The position numbers were made by a program, and so were the translations under genes. A stretch of DNA of 64,000 nucleotides from Ostrinia nubilalis. Its lineage: Eukaryota; Arthropoda; Insecta; Lepidoptera; Crambidae. Below, piece by piece: positions 21,362 to 32,856 of this stretch. Below the pieces are notes generated by a model that was not told the origin of the DNA, did not search any database, and saw only the letters and a program-made list of their open reading frames with translations. Within the stretch, counting starts at the first letter, position 1. Every line of letters begins with the position of its first letter. The stretch covers positions 6,860,001-6,924,000 of the forward strand of contig NC_087119.1 of assembly GCF_963855985.1 (NCBI RefSeq), in the 5' to 3' direction.

Positions 21362-24300
21362 TTATTTTTTTAAAAAGTTAATTATTATTCTATTCTTTTT
21401 AGAGCATACAAAACCTTGTTTTTTAAAGAATGTTTTTCTTTTAATTTTAATTTGAGCATTTTAGTATTTATGATGCGGAATTTACTAGGGCGTAGTAGCA
21501 TCGTTTTTCTCTAATGTAGCTCGTAATAATTCGAAGAATTCTTATGGCCACATTCCAGCTCCATCATCAGACCCTGTTTACATATAGAATTGAAGTAGGT
21601 ACTCGTGATTTGTAAAGTAGTTTACCGTAACTTTACATAGTTAGTACCCTAATGTAAATAAATAAATACCTACAAATCAAACGAGTCTCAACTCGATGGA
21701 GTCGTATTATTCCGGAGTTCCTATGGGGTCACTGACTTTCCAGCTCTATCATCAGATCAGCTCCATGTCATCATAATATTGCATTGTCATCCGAATTGCA
21801 TGTGTATCCGAAATTTTAACTCAATCGGTTGTCGTCAGGAAATGGGTCTAACTAATTCATAGTTTACACACAACATACATTGTAAGCTAAATAAAATAAA
21901 ATAAAAAATATTATCCCATACAAAATGTTCATGGATTTGTATTTTTTGTTAAATATAAATACCTTACTTACGATACGGTGCGCTAGTTTAGAACATTTCG
22001 GGCCATCACTTGCGCCTGTGTTGAATGACATCGACATCAAGGTTCATCAATTCAAGTTTAAAATAATAGGCAGTAATGTATGAAGAAAGAGCTTCTATTC
22101 TGTACCTACCTATGCCCGTGTAATTTTGATCGGTGTCAAATCGGAATTTTCGTGCGGGGTGCGCGGGTGTTGTGCGAAGCGTGAAGGTCAAACGCTCAAG
22201 GTCATTGAGGACTCTAATCGCCTTTTGTGTTAATCAGGCAGAGGCCAGCTGTCTGCCGCAGGCATCCCTATTTGAACTTTCCATTTAATTTTATTGGGAG
22301 TGAACCCATTTTCACGCGTCCTACCTGCGGTGTTCTTTCACATACATTCTTACCAAAAGACTGTGTTGAAGCACAAAGGTGTTGCAATGTGGACTAAAAT
22401 AAAATACTTCCTTTCTTCATTACGATAACTATCTAATTTAATTCCTCTGATTGATGTAAGTACTTGTACCTTTATCTTTCCCATATTTACTGTAGTAACC
22501 AAATAAAAAGCTGCTACATTTGTAAATTCCACAACAGAAAAAAAAGCGCGTCTATTGGTTGCAATGTATACTGAAACAACGCCGCGCTTGGCGCTCACAT
22601 GAATAAATCAAATGACTTTTTATTCGCGTCAAGCTCAAACCTGTGCCTTTTTCTCTTGTAAAAGTGTTTGGATTGCGGACCAGCTAGCCGAGCCTTAATC
22701 GCCGCGCGATCGGTCAGACGATTTCGGCGGTGCAATCATGTTGTGCGCCGCTCGCTCCGTTTCACCCCATTCACCCCTATTCCAAAGGCTAGGGAATAAA
22801 AAACTCAGTCTAAATACAGTAATCCCCACGGTTCTACCAGCCTTTTTGAGCGCTGTTTTCCAAGAGATAATGGAGAAAAACCGTAATGCGTTTTGTGAAA
22901 CGTGTACGTGTCTTTATTACTTTCGTTTTCTCTTGTTCAGTTTGTTATTTGAAAAGTTTTAAAATTCCTACAGTAGAATTTAAAAGGAATTTTACCCAGC
23001 ATCAACGTAAACAAGGTTCTGTTTATCTTTTAATTATCCACTACAGCCTTTGAAAAATTGCTTTCGTTTACTAAAGCAATCGACTCGACCTTTGGCCCAC
23101 TCCAGCCTAAGCCAAAGCCTGGTTCAATTTCCAATCCATCTCTGGACCAATCCTCGTGGTTTGGTCGGCTTAAGCTCTCGGGTAGCAAAAGCAAGCAGGT
23201 TAGCGATGAAAATTGAAGATAAGATATACCTAGTTTTTCTTTATCCGTGATTGGTTATTATAGCAAAAAGGTTCGTTTCGCTTGATTTTTTGATTCGCAC
23301 TCTTGCTCATTGTGTTCTTTCTATTCGTCAACAGTAGCCCCTGGTGACAGACTGAGGTACGTCATACGTCTCGCAAACTAGGGAATTATCTTTTGTATCG
23401 AACAATAGGTTAATTTAAGTCTTCTATAGTCTAACAACACCATGGAGACGGCGAAAATCATTTGGCGCCGCGGCCGTTCTGAAACTAAGAACGCGTGTTA
23501 GGAAGAAAAACATCTAAGAAAATCTTGCTCAATTGATTCAATATTGCGTTCTCACCCTCCTGGCGATGTAAACTGGCACTAAACAAGAGGCACCTGCGAT
23601 GTTTTTACCAGTGACGATGCGTTTTTACCGCAATCTCATCGACAACCGGCGCCTTCGTTTATCGAATTTCCTTAAAAAAGTGGCTTCATTAAATTTGTAC
23701 GATATTGCCCCTTTTATTTGCCTTAAAAATATTAACGCAACGAAATTTTACGCCTGAAAAAGTTTGAAGCGGTGAGGTAATAAAGTTTTTGATGGAATTA
23801 ATGAACTACAAAGCTGGCACTACGACGTAACGGCACTTGCTTCAAAATTAAGAGTACCTAAGGAGCCATAACGCATTTTTAATATCGATTACGACACTCG
23901 TTCTATAAAACGATTTTGCGGGAAAGACGAGCGTTTACCTGTTGAAGATTGATTTCAAAAGAGGACTCGTACGAGTATATCGTATTTACAGTATTTTATA
24001 CCTTTATTGCTTAAGTTTAAAACAACGGCAAACTCATTTCAGCGACTTCAGTGCCAATTTTGAGGCGGATCGATGAGATCACTCCCACATCCCGCAGAAG
24101 CTGGTTCCATTCGTGTTACAATGCAATTGTGGCCAGTTGGGCTGCGGTTTCCGATTGCTTGGGTGGTTTCTGTGTAAATTGCAAACTAGTGCATTTCATG
24201 GTTAACTCGCACGTAACGAGCACACGTACCGTACAGTCTAATTTTTTAGAAATCAGCAGAAATGTCATCAAAAATGGCCAACTGACATAAAAATATTTTT

Positions 24301-24647
24301 AGTCTGTGAACTAGTGATGCGACAAAACCTCTCGTTAATCGCAAAGTGAAATTATTGTAGTACTTGCGTATCATCGCCGGGTGATCGTCAAAATACTAAA
24401 AATATGCAACAAAGTCGCAACATTGAATGTGAACTGATTATGAAATTTTCGAGAAGTGGAAACAAACTGTATGCACGGATGTAATCAAAAAACACACTGG
24501 ACAGTAAAACAATTAATGATATCCGTAAAGTTATTAAACTTCAAATAGTTGCAAAAAGTTCTGTTTGACAGTGTTGCTACTAGTGACATCTCGCTCGCTC
24601 AGTTCTTTGTTGCTCTATTCCGCTAGGGAGGTAATTTAAGATGCTAT
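21362..24647. other. Intergenic DNA, no gene seen
   Basis: Only short anonymous frames are found. At 22185-22204 two AGGTCA half-sites lie in direct orientation 8 bases apart, the second in the extended form TCAAGGTCA. A CG-richer patch lies near 22690-22760. Neither is tied to a gene. Confidence 0.5.
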
Positions 24648-24699
24648 CAATGAGGGTTGCCATCTGGCGGATTTTCCAATCGCGAAAACCCTCATTGAA
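24648..24699. repeat. Short inverted repeat
   Basis: TCAATGAGGGTT (24648-24659) and AACCCTCATTGA (24688-24699) form a perfect 12-bp stem around 28 bases. Confidence 0.7.
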
Positions 24700-27600
24700 A
24701 GAAGATTTTTATTTTATTTACTTATTTTTTATTTTATTTTATTTAGTTATTTTATAGAAACCAACAGCGATACATTAAAAATGTTAGTTATAAGATTTAG
24801 ACTGATATAGGAAAATAAGCAATGGAACAATACGTAAGCATAATTGCATAAAAAAGTAAAATAATTTCGTTTAAATAAAACCGACTAAAAATTAAACTGA
24901 CTCCGAAAAAGTATACACTAAAAGTAGAAAAATAATTTTACGTTGTCTCCAATATTGTCGAAGTTATCGCTGGAAAACTAAACAAAGTATCGTATATTTT
25001 TTATTTAAAATTAATCGGTAATCGGAATAAGTGAATACTTAAAATAATATCGATTAAATTTACAGATTATTGTCTATGACTCACAGGTTACAGCACTGAT
25101 GTGTCAGAGACAAGTCATAGACAATATGGAGATAACACATGATTTTAAACGTCAAGTCAATTTGACAAGTCTCACAAATTTTCATCGTCCACGTAGGTAT
25201 TTTGCTAAAATAATTTGTTTCAAAGATTGATTTCAAACTTGTATAAACGTGAAAATGAAGTTGGTTTCATGTGCTTGTTAAATAATGTGTATGATATTAT
25301 GAACACGTAAGTGATTATGGTGTAATTGTGTATGAAAGTGTTTGTTTACATCTCTGCTGGATTCTAAAAAATCAAGGTATACGGTGAAATCAAATGTCTT
25401 CGCTAAATGTTCGCCCCTATTCCGTTAGGATAAAAACATTTATTTTATTTTGTGAAACGCTGTGTATTAACCACCTGTCGCCTGCACTAAATTGAACTGA
25501 GCTTCACATTTATTACGTCAGGTTCTAAAAGAACATGCTCGCTTGATTAAATTTTCAAATGCGTGACTTGGTTTGTATTGAAATAAATAAATAAATAAAT
25601 AATTATTTTATTTTGGCGATTCTTAGCCTGTTTTGATATACGTATCTATTGCGATCCCAAAAGATACAGATTTCCATATCAAGAAGTGTCGCAACAATCT
25701 ACAATGCCAAGCCCGAAGGCTTTAGAATAAGTTTGTGTTGTCTATTCTGTCTCGCTGAATACGTACAGACGACGGCACATCAACCCAAACACAGACATCT
25801 TAGGTAGTTGTAATAAAAGCGTTTTTTCAACAATAATATATAGCTGAATGAGCTGTCGCCTGTACGTACGATTCAACATTGTTTGCAGATGGGCTGTCTA
25901 CCTTGCTAACTATCAAAGCAAGGTGACACTATCATTTAGTAAAGTTTTTGGGTCCCGTACAATTTTTTTAATACATAGATTGAGTCATTCATTCCCGTAA
26001 AATCACTGACATTATTATTTTCTTATTTGTAAACACCTAGTGTCTTCTGAATACTTACCACCTATAGCAGTTTACGGTTACGGATTACCTCAAATAAAAT
26101 TTCATAATCAATACGGTCAATGAAAACACTAAACGGTTGTGTTTATAGCTAACGAGAGAGTAACATTGTTCCTGTAATCTTCGGCAGCGCTCCGCTCACG
26201 GCGACCGGCCACTTTGACCGGTAAAAATAGCCGGTCTTATATTATTCCAGGTGGAATCAATCGAATATTGGGGACAGTTTTCCGCCTGAAGTTGGGCGGT
26301 GAACCTGATTTAGGGTAGAGATACCCGATCTTGTCGATTCGGTGCGATTATTTATCGAGAACTGAGCTAGACACACGATTATTCGGTTCATTTCTATCGA
26401 AATTGTTGATAATATTATATCGACAATTTCGGTTTACTTTTTAACCGTAATTGAACGGCCTGTTATTGGAAATCTCACGTTAGTTTTGGTACATTCAAGA
26501 TTTTGACGTATTCGAGAGTTATAGTTGCAATCGATAGTGATATATCGGCACAATACCAATTCAAGGGTAGGGCGGCACTTTCGCAGCACGCTCCAACTTT
26601 ATCGGCGATGTGTCCGTGACATTTCCACGCCCTGGCCCTCAGTTTCGTCGTCGCATCACTGTCCTTTGTCCGATGACACAATACCTAAGCATTCTGTGCT
26701 ACGGGTGGCACGTTAAAATAGTCCCGTTTGATATATCAATCCTTCACAAAGCGTCCCAAGTCGCTTCGTACTTAAATTGTCACTTTACAAACTCCACTAT
26801 TCTCAGGATTTGACGCAAGACAAGAAGACAACGTCTTACTTTAGGTACAGACACTTTTAGAGATAGTATCTGAATTCTACTATAAGTTAAATGCTGTTGT
26901 TAATATAGTTTGTGCAAATACGTAATTACTCGTACACAATGAACATTACAGTGCATTATTTGGACTATAATACTGAAATTAAAGCTTTAAGCTCCCATTA
27001 ACCATTTTGCGGTTTAATTTAATTGCTTGTAACTCTGAATCCACTTGCCAACCAATAGAGCACTACAAATGATGTTCGTCAATTGGTCCAATTAGGCATG
27101 TCCAATTTCAAAGTCAATCGACAAATCCGGCCGGCCAAAGTTACTGGGAAACTTCGAGACTTAGGCGAGCAAAGCAGTTGGTAAAAGCTAAGCTAAGCTA
27201 GTTTAAAACACATTCTAGGTAAATACTATAACATACTATTTCCTGGCAGTCCCTTTACCCTTAGCACTGAGTTTTTTTGCGCGACTGTGCATTGTCGTAA
27301 CATTTTGATTATGATTTTACGAACTCGATCGATCTAATACTCGTATATCTACTATACTACTAGTAATAGCTACTACTACTACTGGCGAGCCAACCAAATC
27401 GATTCAACTTACGCATACAAATACACCACTAAATTTTAATCACCGAAAAAAAAAATTCTGGGTAATGAGTTATTGATACTGATCCCATTTGTGCAAAAAA
27501 AAGAGTAAAATAAAGCGACTCAAAATGTCCTCCTAAAATTGGTAATTTATTGACACACGCGTCGCGAGCACTATTTACGTACGATAATGTAACACTTATT

Positions 27601-28940
27601 AGAATTCAAAATGGTCTAAGTTAGCTAAGTATGTAATAATAACACTGGAAGCGTGGTCGAGGCGTGAGCGAGACAGACAGATCGAGGCAATATGCGAGCG
27701 CGTACGACTACTCTAGCGAGCAGCGGAGTGACCCAGCTGTGACGCGTGAAATACGGATTAACAAAAATTTAATAAAAAAATTAACTTCATGAAAACCATT
27801 TCTTTTTCTTTTGCTTTCAATATTCCACACGTTTCTACATAACCTGTTTAAATTTTTTCGGTTATAAAAATTTTGTGGTGTATATTTTAATGACCTCAAA
27901 AAAAAAAAAACTGAATCGGCAATAACCCCAAAGAAACTTTAAGTTCGAACCAATTATAGACTTCACAGAATTCTATTAAAGGGCCCAGTTGATGTAGCTA
28001 TTCTCGGTTAGTAGCAACCTAAAACAACAATTTTATTTTGCATAATTTAAGCTCACCCTCATCAGTAGATTAATAGATACTCGTTTGACTTTTTACGGAA
28101 CAGGGAAAACGGGCTTGTGGGTCACCTGACGGTGCCATTTGATGGCTGATGTATTGACACCTACCGGAAGGCTTTTAGCAACTTTCCGCCCTTCAGGCTT
28201 CATACTACTTACTCACCTACTTAGTTTTGATTCAGTTACACTGCCCCAATTACTCCAGGGAAATAATGTTATGTTTCTACCGTAAGGTTCATGGATGACC
28301 AAAAGACAGGACTACCTAGTTTGGGGACTACTAGTAAGTCACCTGAAATCCTATTAGTAGGTATACCTACTTTGTAAACTTATGTAACTAAAGTGTATTT
28401 TTCTGGAAATAAATGTATTCTAATCTATTGTAGGTGTATGGATGCCTTTGTATTTTGAATAGCACGCTCCAAAATAATCTGGCATACGAGTAATTTAGTA
28501 GTTAACTCCATTACTCAATAATTCTAAAGCGCAACTTATCTTCGAGTAAAACCACCCTGAATTTTTTCCCGATGATTTTCCGTTGTCGAATGAGAACGTC
28601 ATAGCTTCTTACTGTTTTAAGAAATCTATGGAGAAAACAGCACAAAAAAATCATTGATTGTTTGTGACAACTGCCCAAATAACAAGCAACGTACCTACTG
28701 ATTGTTGATGACAACTGCTCAATTAAAGTACCAACATGTCTACTACATCATGACCGGCAAACGCCAGAAATACTCCTTGATTGCCTGCTATCGGGCGACG
28801 CCCACTACGCTCTGATGCTAATTGCCATCACCGTAACGAGCCATGGCCGTCAGCAATTCTGCAAAATTACGAGTATTATGCATGTAACGAACTGACTGAC
28901 GCAACGAAATCCAACTGCGTGTGGGCCGACTACTTGTTAC
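24700..28940. other. Intergenic DNA, no gene seen
   Basis: It contains a perfect 13-bp inverted pair (ATTGTCTATGACT 25069-25081 and its inverse 25113-25125) and an AAAT microsatellite near 25580-25602. AT-rich runs are common. Short frames around 26475-26813 show no domain. Confidence 0.5.
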
Positions 28941-29135
28941 TAAAGCCTGGTCCGTGAGCACGTAGAATTTTGTCCAATGACCCCAAGGTACCCATCCTTA
29001 TTGCTCGCGTCGCGCGTAATTGCTGTCGCGACTGTGCGACATGCGCCCGCAGTGAGCATAATTACGCGCGAGCGATAAGGATGGGTAGCTTGGGGTCATC
29101 GGACAAAATTCTACATGCTCACGGACCAGGCTTTA
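28941..29135. mobile_element. MITE with ~80-bp inverted arms
   Basis: The left arm starts TAAAGCCTGGTCCGTGAGCA and the right arm is its inverse, ending CCAGGCTTTA. The arms run on with few mismatches to about residue 80 (GACCCCAAG, ACCCATCCTTAT, GCTCGCG). The small central part includes CTGTCGCGACTGTGCGAC. The TA at each end suggests a TA target. A 122-codon frame starting at 28970 is an artefact of this element. Confidence 0.85.
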
Positions 29136-29859
29136 CCAGTTTTCGGCGCGATTCTGACTCGGCCGTGGTATCCTGCGCTTCAACGGGCTATTTACTAAAG
29201 CAAATAGTTCTGGATCGGTTTAATTTTCATTCGCCATGGAAGTTTTTTGACTTACGGATGCAATCAATTGATATCGGAACCGATATTATAGGGGTGCCGT
29301 CTCTTGAAACTGTTGTCATTAATAGTTTTATATTTTAAGACCAAGAAGGTGTCATCAATTTCTTTATGAGATTATAATGTTATTAGTAAAGTGTGTCTAA
29401 CATATTATGTAGGGGAACTTGAGGGGCAATTCCTGATAATATTTCAGATAATATCTCTATAATCTGTGACTTTCCGCTAGACGGTAACTCTATCCGAGAG
29501 CTATACAATCAAAAGTTGTAGTTTATCCAGTAAAATTCTAATCAGCTATCAGGGACTATCAGCAATAGAAGAAACAGGCCCTTATTATCTCCAATATGCT
29601 CTAGTTTAGTTAGTCTTCGATACCTTCTTAGGAATTTCCAGCTCTTTAAGGCGAAAGATATTTGCAAGTTACTTTGCAACACTATGCGGCAACCCTGCGC
29701 CGCCTGCAACTGCACGCTCAAGTGCCCGGATGGCTCCGCTCGAGTCACAATAAGTTTCCAATATAACTTTCACATGGAACTTTCAATGATCCCTTGAATT
29801 CTTTCAGCCTTTATTTGTTTTATTGAGATTTGAACTGGAGCTTTCCTAACTTTTGTTCC
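29136..29859. other. Intergenic DNA, no gene seen
   Basis: Nothing recognised. The last bases before the next element (CATCATAT, 29860-29867) are its target-site duplication. Confidence 0.5.
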
Positions 29860-29908
29860 CATCATATCAGGGCCGGATCTACCTATGGGCTGATTGGGCT
29901 GCAGCCCA

Positions 29909-30545
29909 GGGCCCCGGGGTTACAAGGGGCCCCCAGATCACGCTAAAAAGTAGGCAATAATTTGAAAAAAAAAAAAAAAAAAAAAAGTTGTTTGTGAAGT
30001 CGGTTTACGGACGATATTTTGTGATATCGTGCGAATGTAAGCAAATGTTGTGATAGGGATAGAGACTTCCGATTTTTGGTTTTACAAAATTAATACGATA
30101 GAGAATAATACAAAGTAATAAAAACCACCTGTTATGGGGGCATTTTTTGGAGAAATTAATCAAATAACCAAAAAAACACGAATTTAAAAGCAGATTTTTT
30201 TCAAAAAGTATAATTTTTTATTATTTGTTGGCATTTTCTGGGCATTTTATGTATTTTTTTAGTATCGCCTGTTATTTAGCATTGTTACTGTTTTTATTTT
30301 ATCAGGATATACCTCTTAGTTTAAAAGCTATTACGTTTTCTTTACAAGAAGTAATTGGCAGAAAAAAAAATTAAAAAATATCTCAAAAATTTAGTACCTA
30401 CGCAATTTTTAATCAATATTTTCTTATGACGTTGTCACGTAAAAATATCGTCCGTAAACCGACTTTACAGACAACTTTTTTTTTTTTTTCAAATTATTGT
30501 CTACTTTTTAGCGGGATCTGGGGGCCCCTTGTAACCCCGGGGCCC
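29909..30545. repeat. Foldback arms inside the hAT element
   Basis: The left arm 29909-30020 and right arm 30442-30545 are near-perfect inverses. They share GGGCCCCGGGGTTACAAGGG, AATAATTTG, an A22 run (T14 in the right arm) and TCGGTTTACGGACGATATTT. The arms differ mainly in homopolymer length and a few substitutions. Confidence 0.85.
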
Positions 30546-30566
30546 TTACGTTACCTAACGTAAGTA

Positions 30567-31592
30567 CAGTAGTACACATTTAATAAGGCTCACCGATGTA
30601 CCTGCGCAGAAGACGAATTTAAGTAGCGCGGGAAATGCTATTGACCAATCGGGATACTCCACGCACGGCGCGTCTTCTTCCTGTGCCGGTATTGGTCCGC
30701 GCCGCGTGTCATGTTTGCGCGCGCTGTGACACATGTTAGTCAGCCGCCATACTCTAGAGTGCGTAGACGCGTAACTGACAAAAGTACACTTAGTGGCAAA
30801 AAAAGTGTTTTATTTTTGTGAGCCTCCAATCTCCGTACATCTATACATTCACAATTCATTCATAGATTCAGCATTAACCTTCTCACATTCGGAAATTCAA
30901 ATATTTATTTGCCATTTATTAGAGTACAGTATATTAAAGATATGATAAATAAAATAAAGTGCATTATCGTAATTCGCTACAATTATATGTAGCATGCAAA
31001 TTATAACATTTCTAAATTATGGATTAAATACATCCCACAAAAATAATCCTACTAATATTATAAATGCGAAAGTTTGGATGTCTGGATGTTTGTTACTCTT
31101 TCACGCAAAAACTACTGAACGGATTTTGATGAAACTTATTATTGTTTATAACCCAGAATAACATATAGGCTATAATTTATGACGATCTATGATAAACTAA
31201 ATTTCACGCGGGTGAAACCGCGGGCAAAAGCAAGTAAATAAATAAATACATATTAGACGCGTACATTGCTCCGATCGATCCCAAAGTATGTAGCAAAAGC
31301 ACTTGTGTTATGGAAATCGGGAACAACGACGGGTACCACAAGTGTATTTGTTCTATTTTTTATTTTTTCTTTTTGTGTCAAATAAAGTTTTTCTTATCTT
31401 ATCTTATTTATTTAAATACTCTATTAAACTTTTTCAAAAAGATAAATATTTTATTCCCCGTACTTGGCCTGCAGTGTAATTATGAAATGGGCGGGGCTTG
31501 CGCAAGTGCGACGGGGAACATAATCGGAAAAATTTTGTCCTTGTCTGCGTGGCCGAAGATTCACGACGCGCCTTATTAAATGTGTACTACTG
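30567..31592. mobile_element. Nested element with perfect 23-bp TIRs (TA-flanked)
   Basis: The termini begin CAGTAGTACACATTTAATAA at 30567-30589, and the exact 23-bp inverse lies at 31570-31592. TA on both sides suggests a Tc1/mariner-type TA target. The interior has no transposase, a CG-rich, promoter-like block (30600-30770) and an embedded interspersed repeat (31037-31240). It lies within the hAT element and so inserted later. Confidence 0.75.
31037..31240. repeat. Lepidopteran-type interspersed repeat
   Basis: Words typical of a widespread repeat are present: TATTATAAATGCGAAAGTTT, ACTGAACGGATTTTGATGAA, CACGCGGGTGAAACCGCGGG. This is a third layer of nesting in this region. Confidence 0.65.
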
Positions 31593-31840
31593 TAATTGGC
31601 AGAAAAAAAATTTAAAAAAATCATAAAAAATTTTTTGACCTCTTTTTTGTCGATAAAAGTAGGTCTAGTTTCACCTATTTTCATATGTGCACTTTATCGT
31701 GACTCACACTGTATGTATAAGAATAATATATCATTATAGAAACAGTTTTTTGGCATGGCTATTAGTTGAGTACTAAGATAGGCCCCGAAGTAGCTTCAGC
31801 CCAGGGCCCCACAAATTCACGATCCGGCCCTGCATCATAT

Positions 31841-32848
31841 TCAAATTACAACTAGATTCTTGGTGCTTTTTAGAAATAAAATGTATAAATAAGCTTTTAA
31901 GGTAACTGCAAAAGGAGTTATAGTACCAAAACCTGATTTCGTACACATATTGAATTTAGTAATACGCAATATGCTCATGTAATTCAAATGGAATAAGATG
32001 TGTACGTTAGGTACACATAAAACGGCAATGAAATGCCACAGCTGTGCAATCGCATAAATACGCATCGGGCTGAGTGCAGGCGGCAAATGTAATGGGATAT
32101 TGCACTCACAAACATTGAGATACTTTTTATTGTCCACCATTCTAAAATGAACAGATACAAAACTACGTTTTGGAGCATTATTGCGACGCACTTTCCAGTC
32201 AATTCAGATTAAGCCCGAGATCGAAAGATATCCAAACTTTAAATAAATCTCGTGAATTCGAGTCAAAATATTCAAGGTCAAAGGTCATCTAGATATAACG
32301 TTGCTTTTTCGTCTCTGTCTTGTTTTCATGATTTATGGCGTTATTGATGGAAATTCTGTACACATTTGAAAGCAGACAATATTTTATATCATACACCATT
32401 TTCGAGATAGAACGTGAAAGCATCATAGGTACACCTAGCTGCCTAGAATATGCGGTGTCGTTATTTTACTGCATTAAATACAAAGGCACATTTTGCTTTG
32501 TCGCATATTCACGCTGTGCTCCCAAATAATACCAAAAGTGCGCTCAAATTTTAGTCTAAACCACTGCGGAGTTTATATTTAGTTAATGAATTTAATGTTA
32601 ACAACGCTATGAATTCCCTATTATAGGCACACTGCGCCGCTTCATACAGAATTCAATATTGACATTCGATTGTTAGCATTAGTAACTAATGTTTAACGAA
32701 TTAATATAATTGTTTACTTAGTCGGATGTTGTTTGTATCCATCGAATTTGGAGAGCTTAAATTACAAATGGTGTAATTTTCATTTCTAATAATGCTTGTG
32801 GAATGCGAATTGCTTTTCAAATCTAAATCGGTGTTTCTATTGTTACAG
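31841..32848 (+). other. 5' flank / 5' intron of gene 1
   Basis: No coding exon is seen. The coding exon of gene 1 begins at a splice acceptor (TTGTTACAG, ending 32848) only eight bases before its ATG. At least one non-coding first exon must therefore lie upstream, here or further left. Confidence 0.55.
32272..32287 (+). promoter_or_regulatory. Nuclear receptor site: DR1 overlapping FTZ-F1/ERR-type half-site
   Basis: The sequence TCAAGGTCAAAGGTCA contains a perfect AGGTCA-A-AGGTCA direct repeat (32275-32287), the binding form known for HNF4, USP/RXR and Svp-type receptors. Its first half is the extended TCAAGGTCA form. It lies about 570 bp upstream of the gene 1 start codon. Binding is inferred. 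Confidence 0.5.
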
Positions 32849-32856
32849 GAATCAAA

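Larger units (their letters stand above)
29868..31832. mobile_element. hAT-type DNA transposon, non-autonomous, with nested insertion
   Basis: The termini CAGGGCCGGATC (29868) and GATCCGGCCCTG (ending 31832) are perfect 12-bp inverses. They are flanked by a perfect 8-bp target duplication, CATCATAT (29860-29867 and 31833-31840). That combination is the hAT signature. No transposase frame is visible in its 1965 bp. The interior holds a 100-bp foldback (29909-30020 versus 30442-30545) and a second element (30567-31592). Confidence 0.88.

Noticed and set aside
28970..29338. 122-aa frame
   Set aside because: Its first half is the arm of the 28941-29135 MITE; no protein family.
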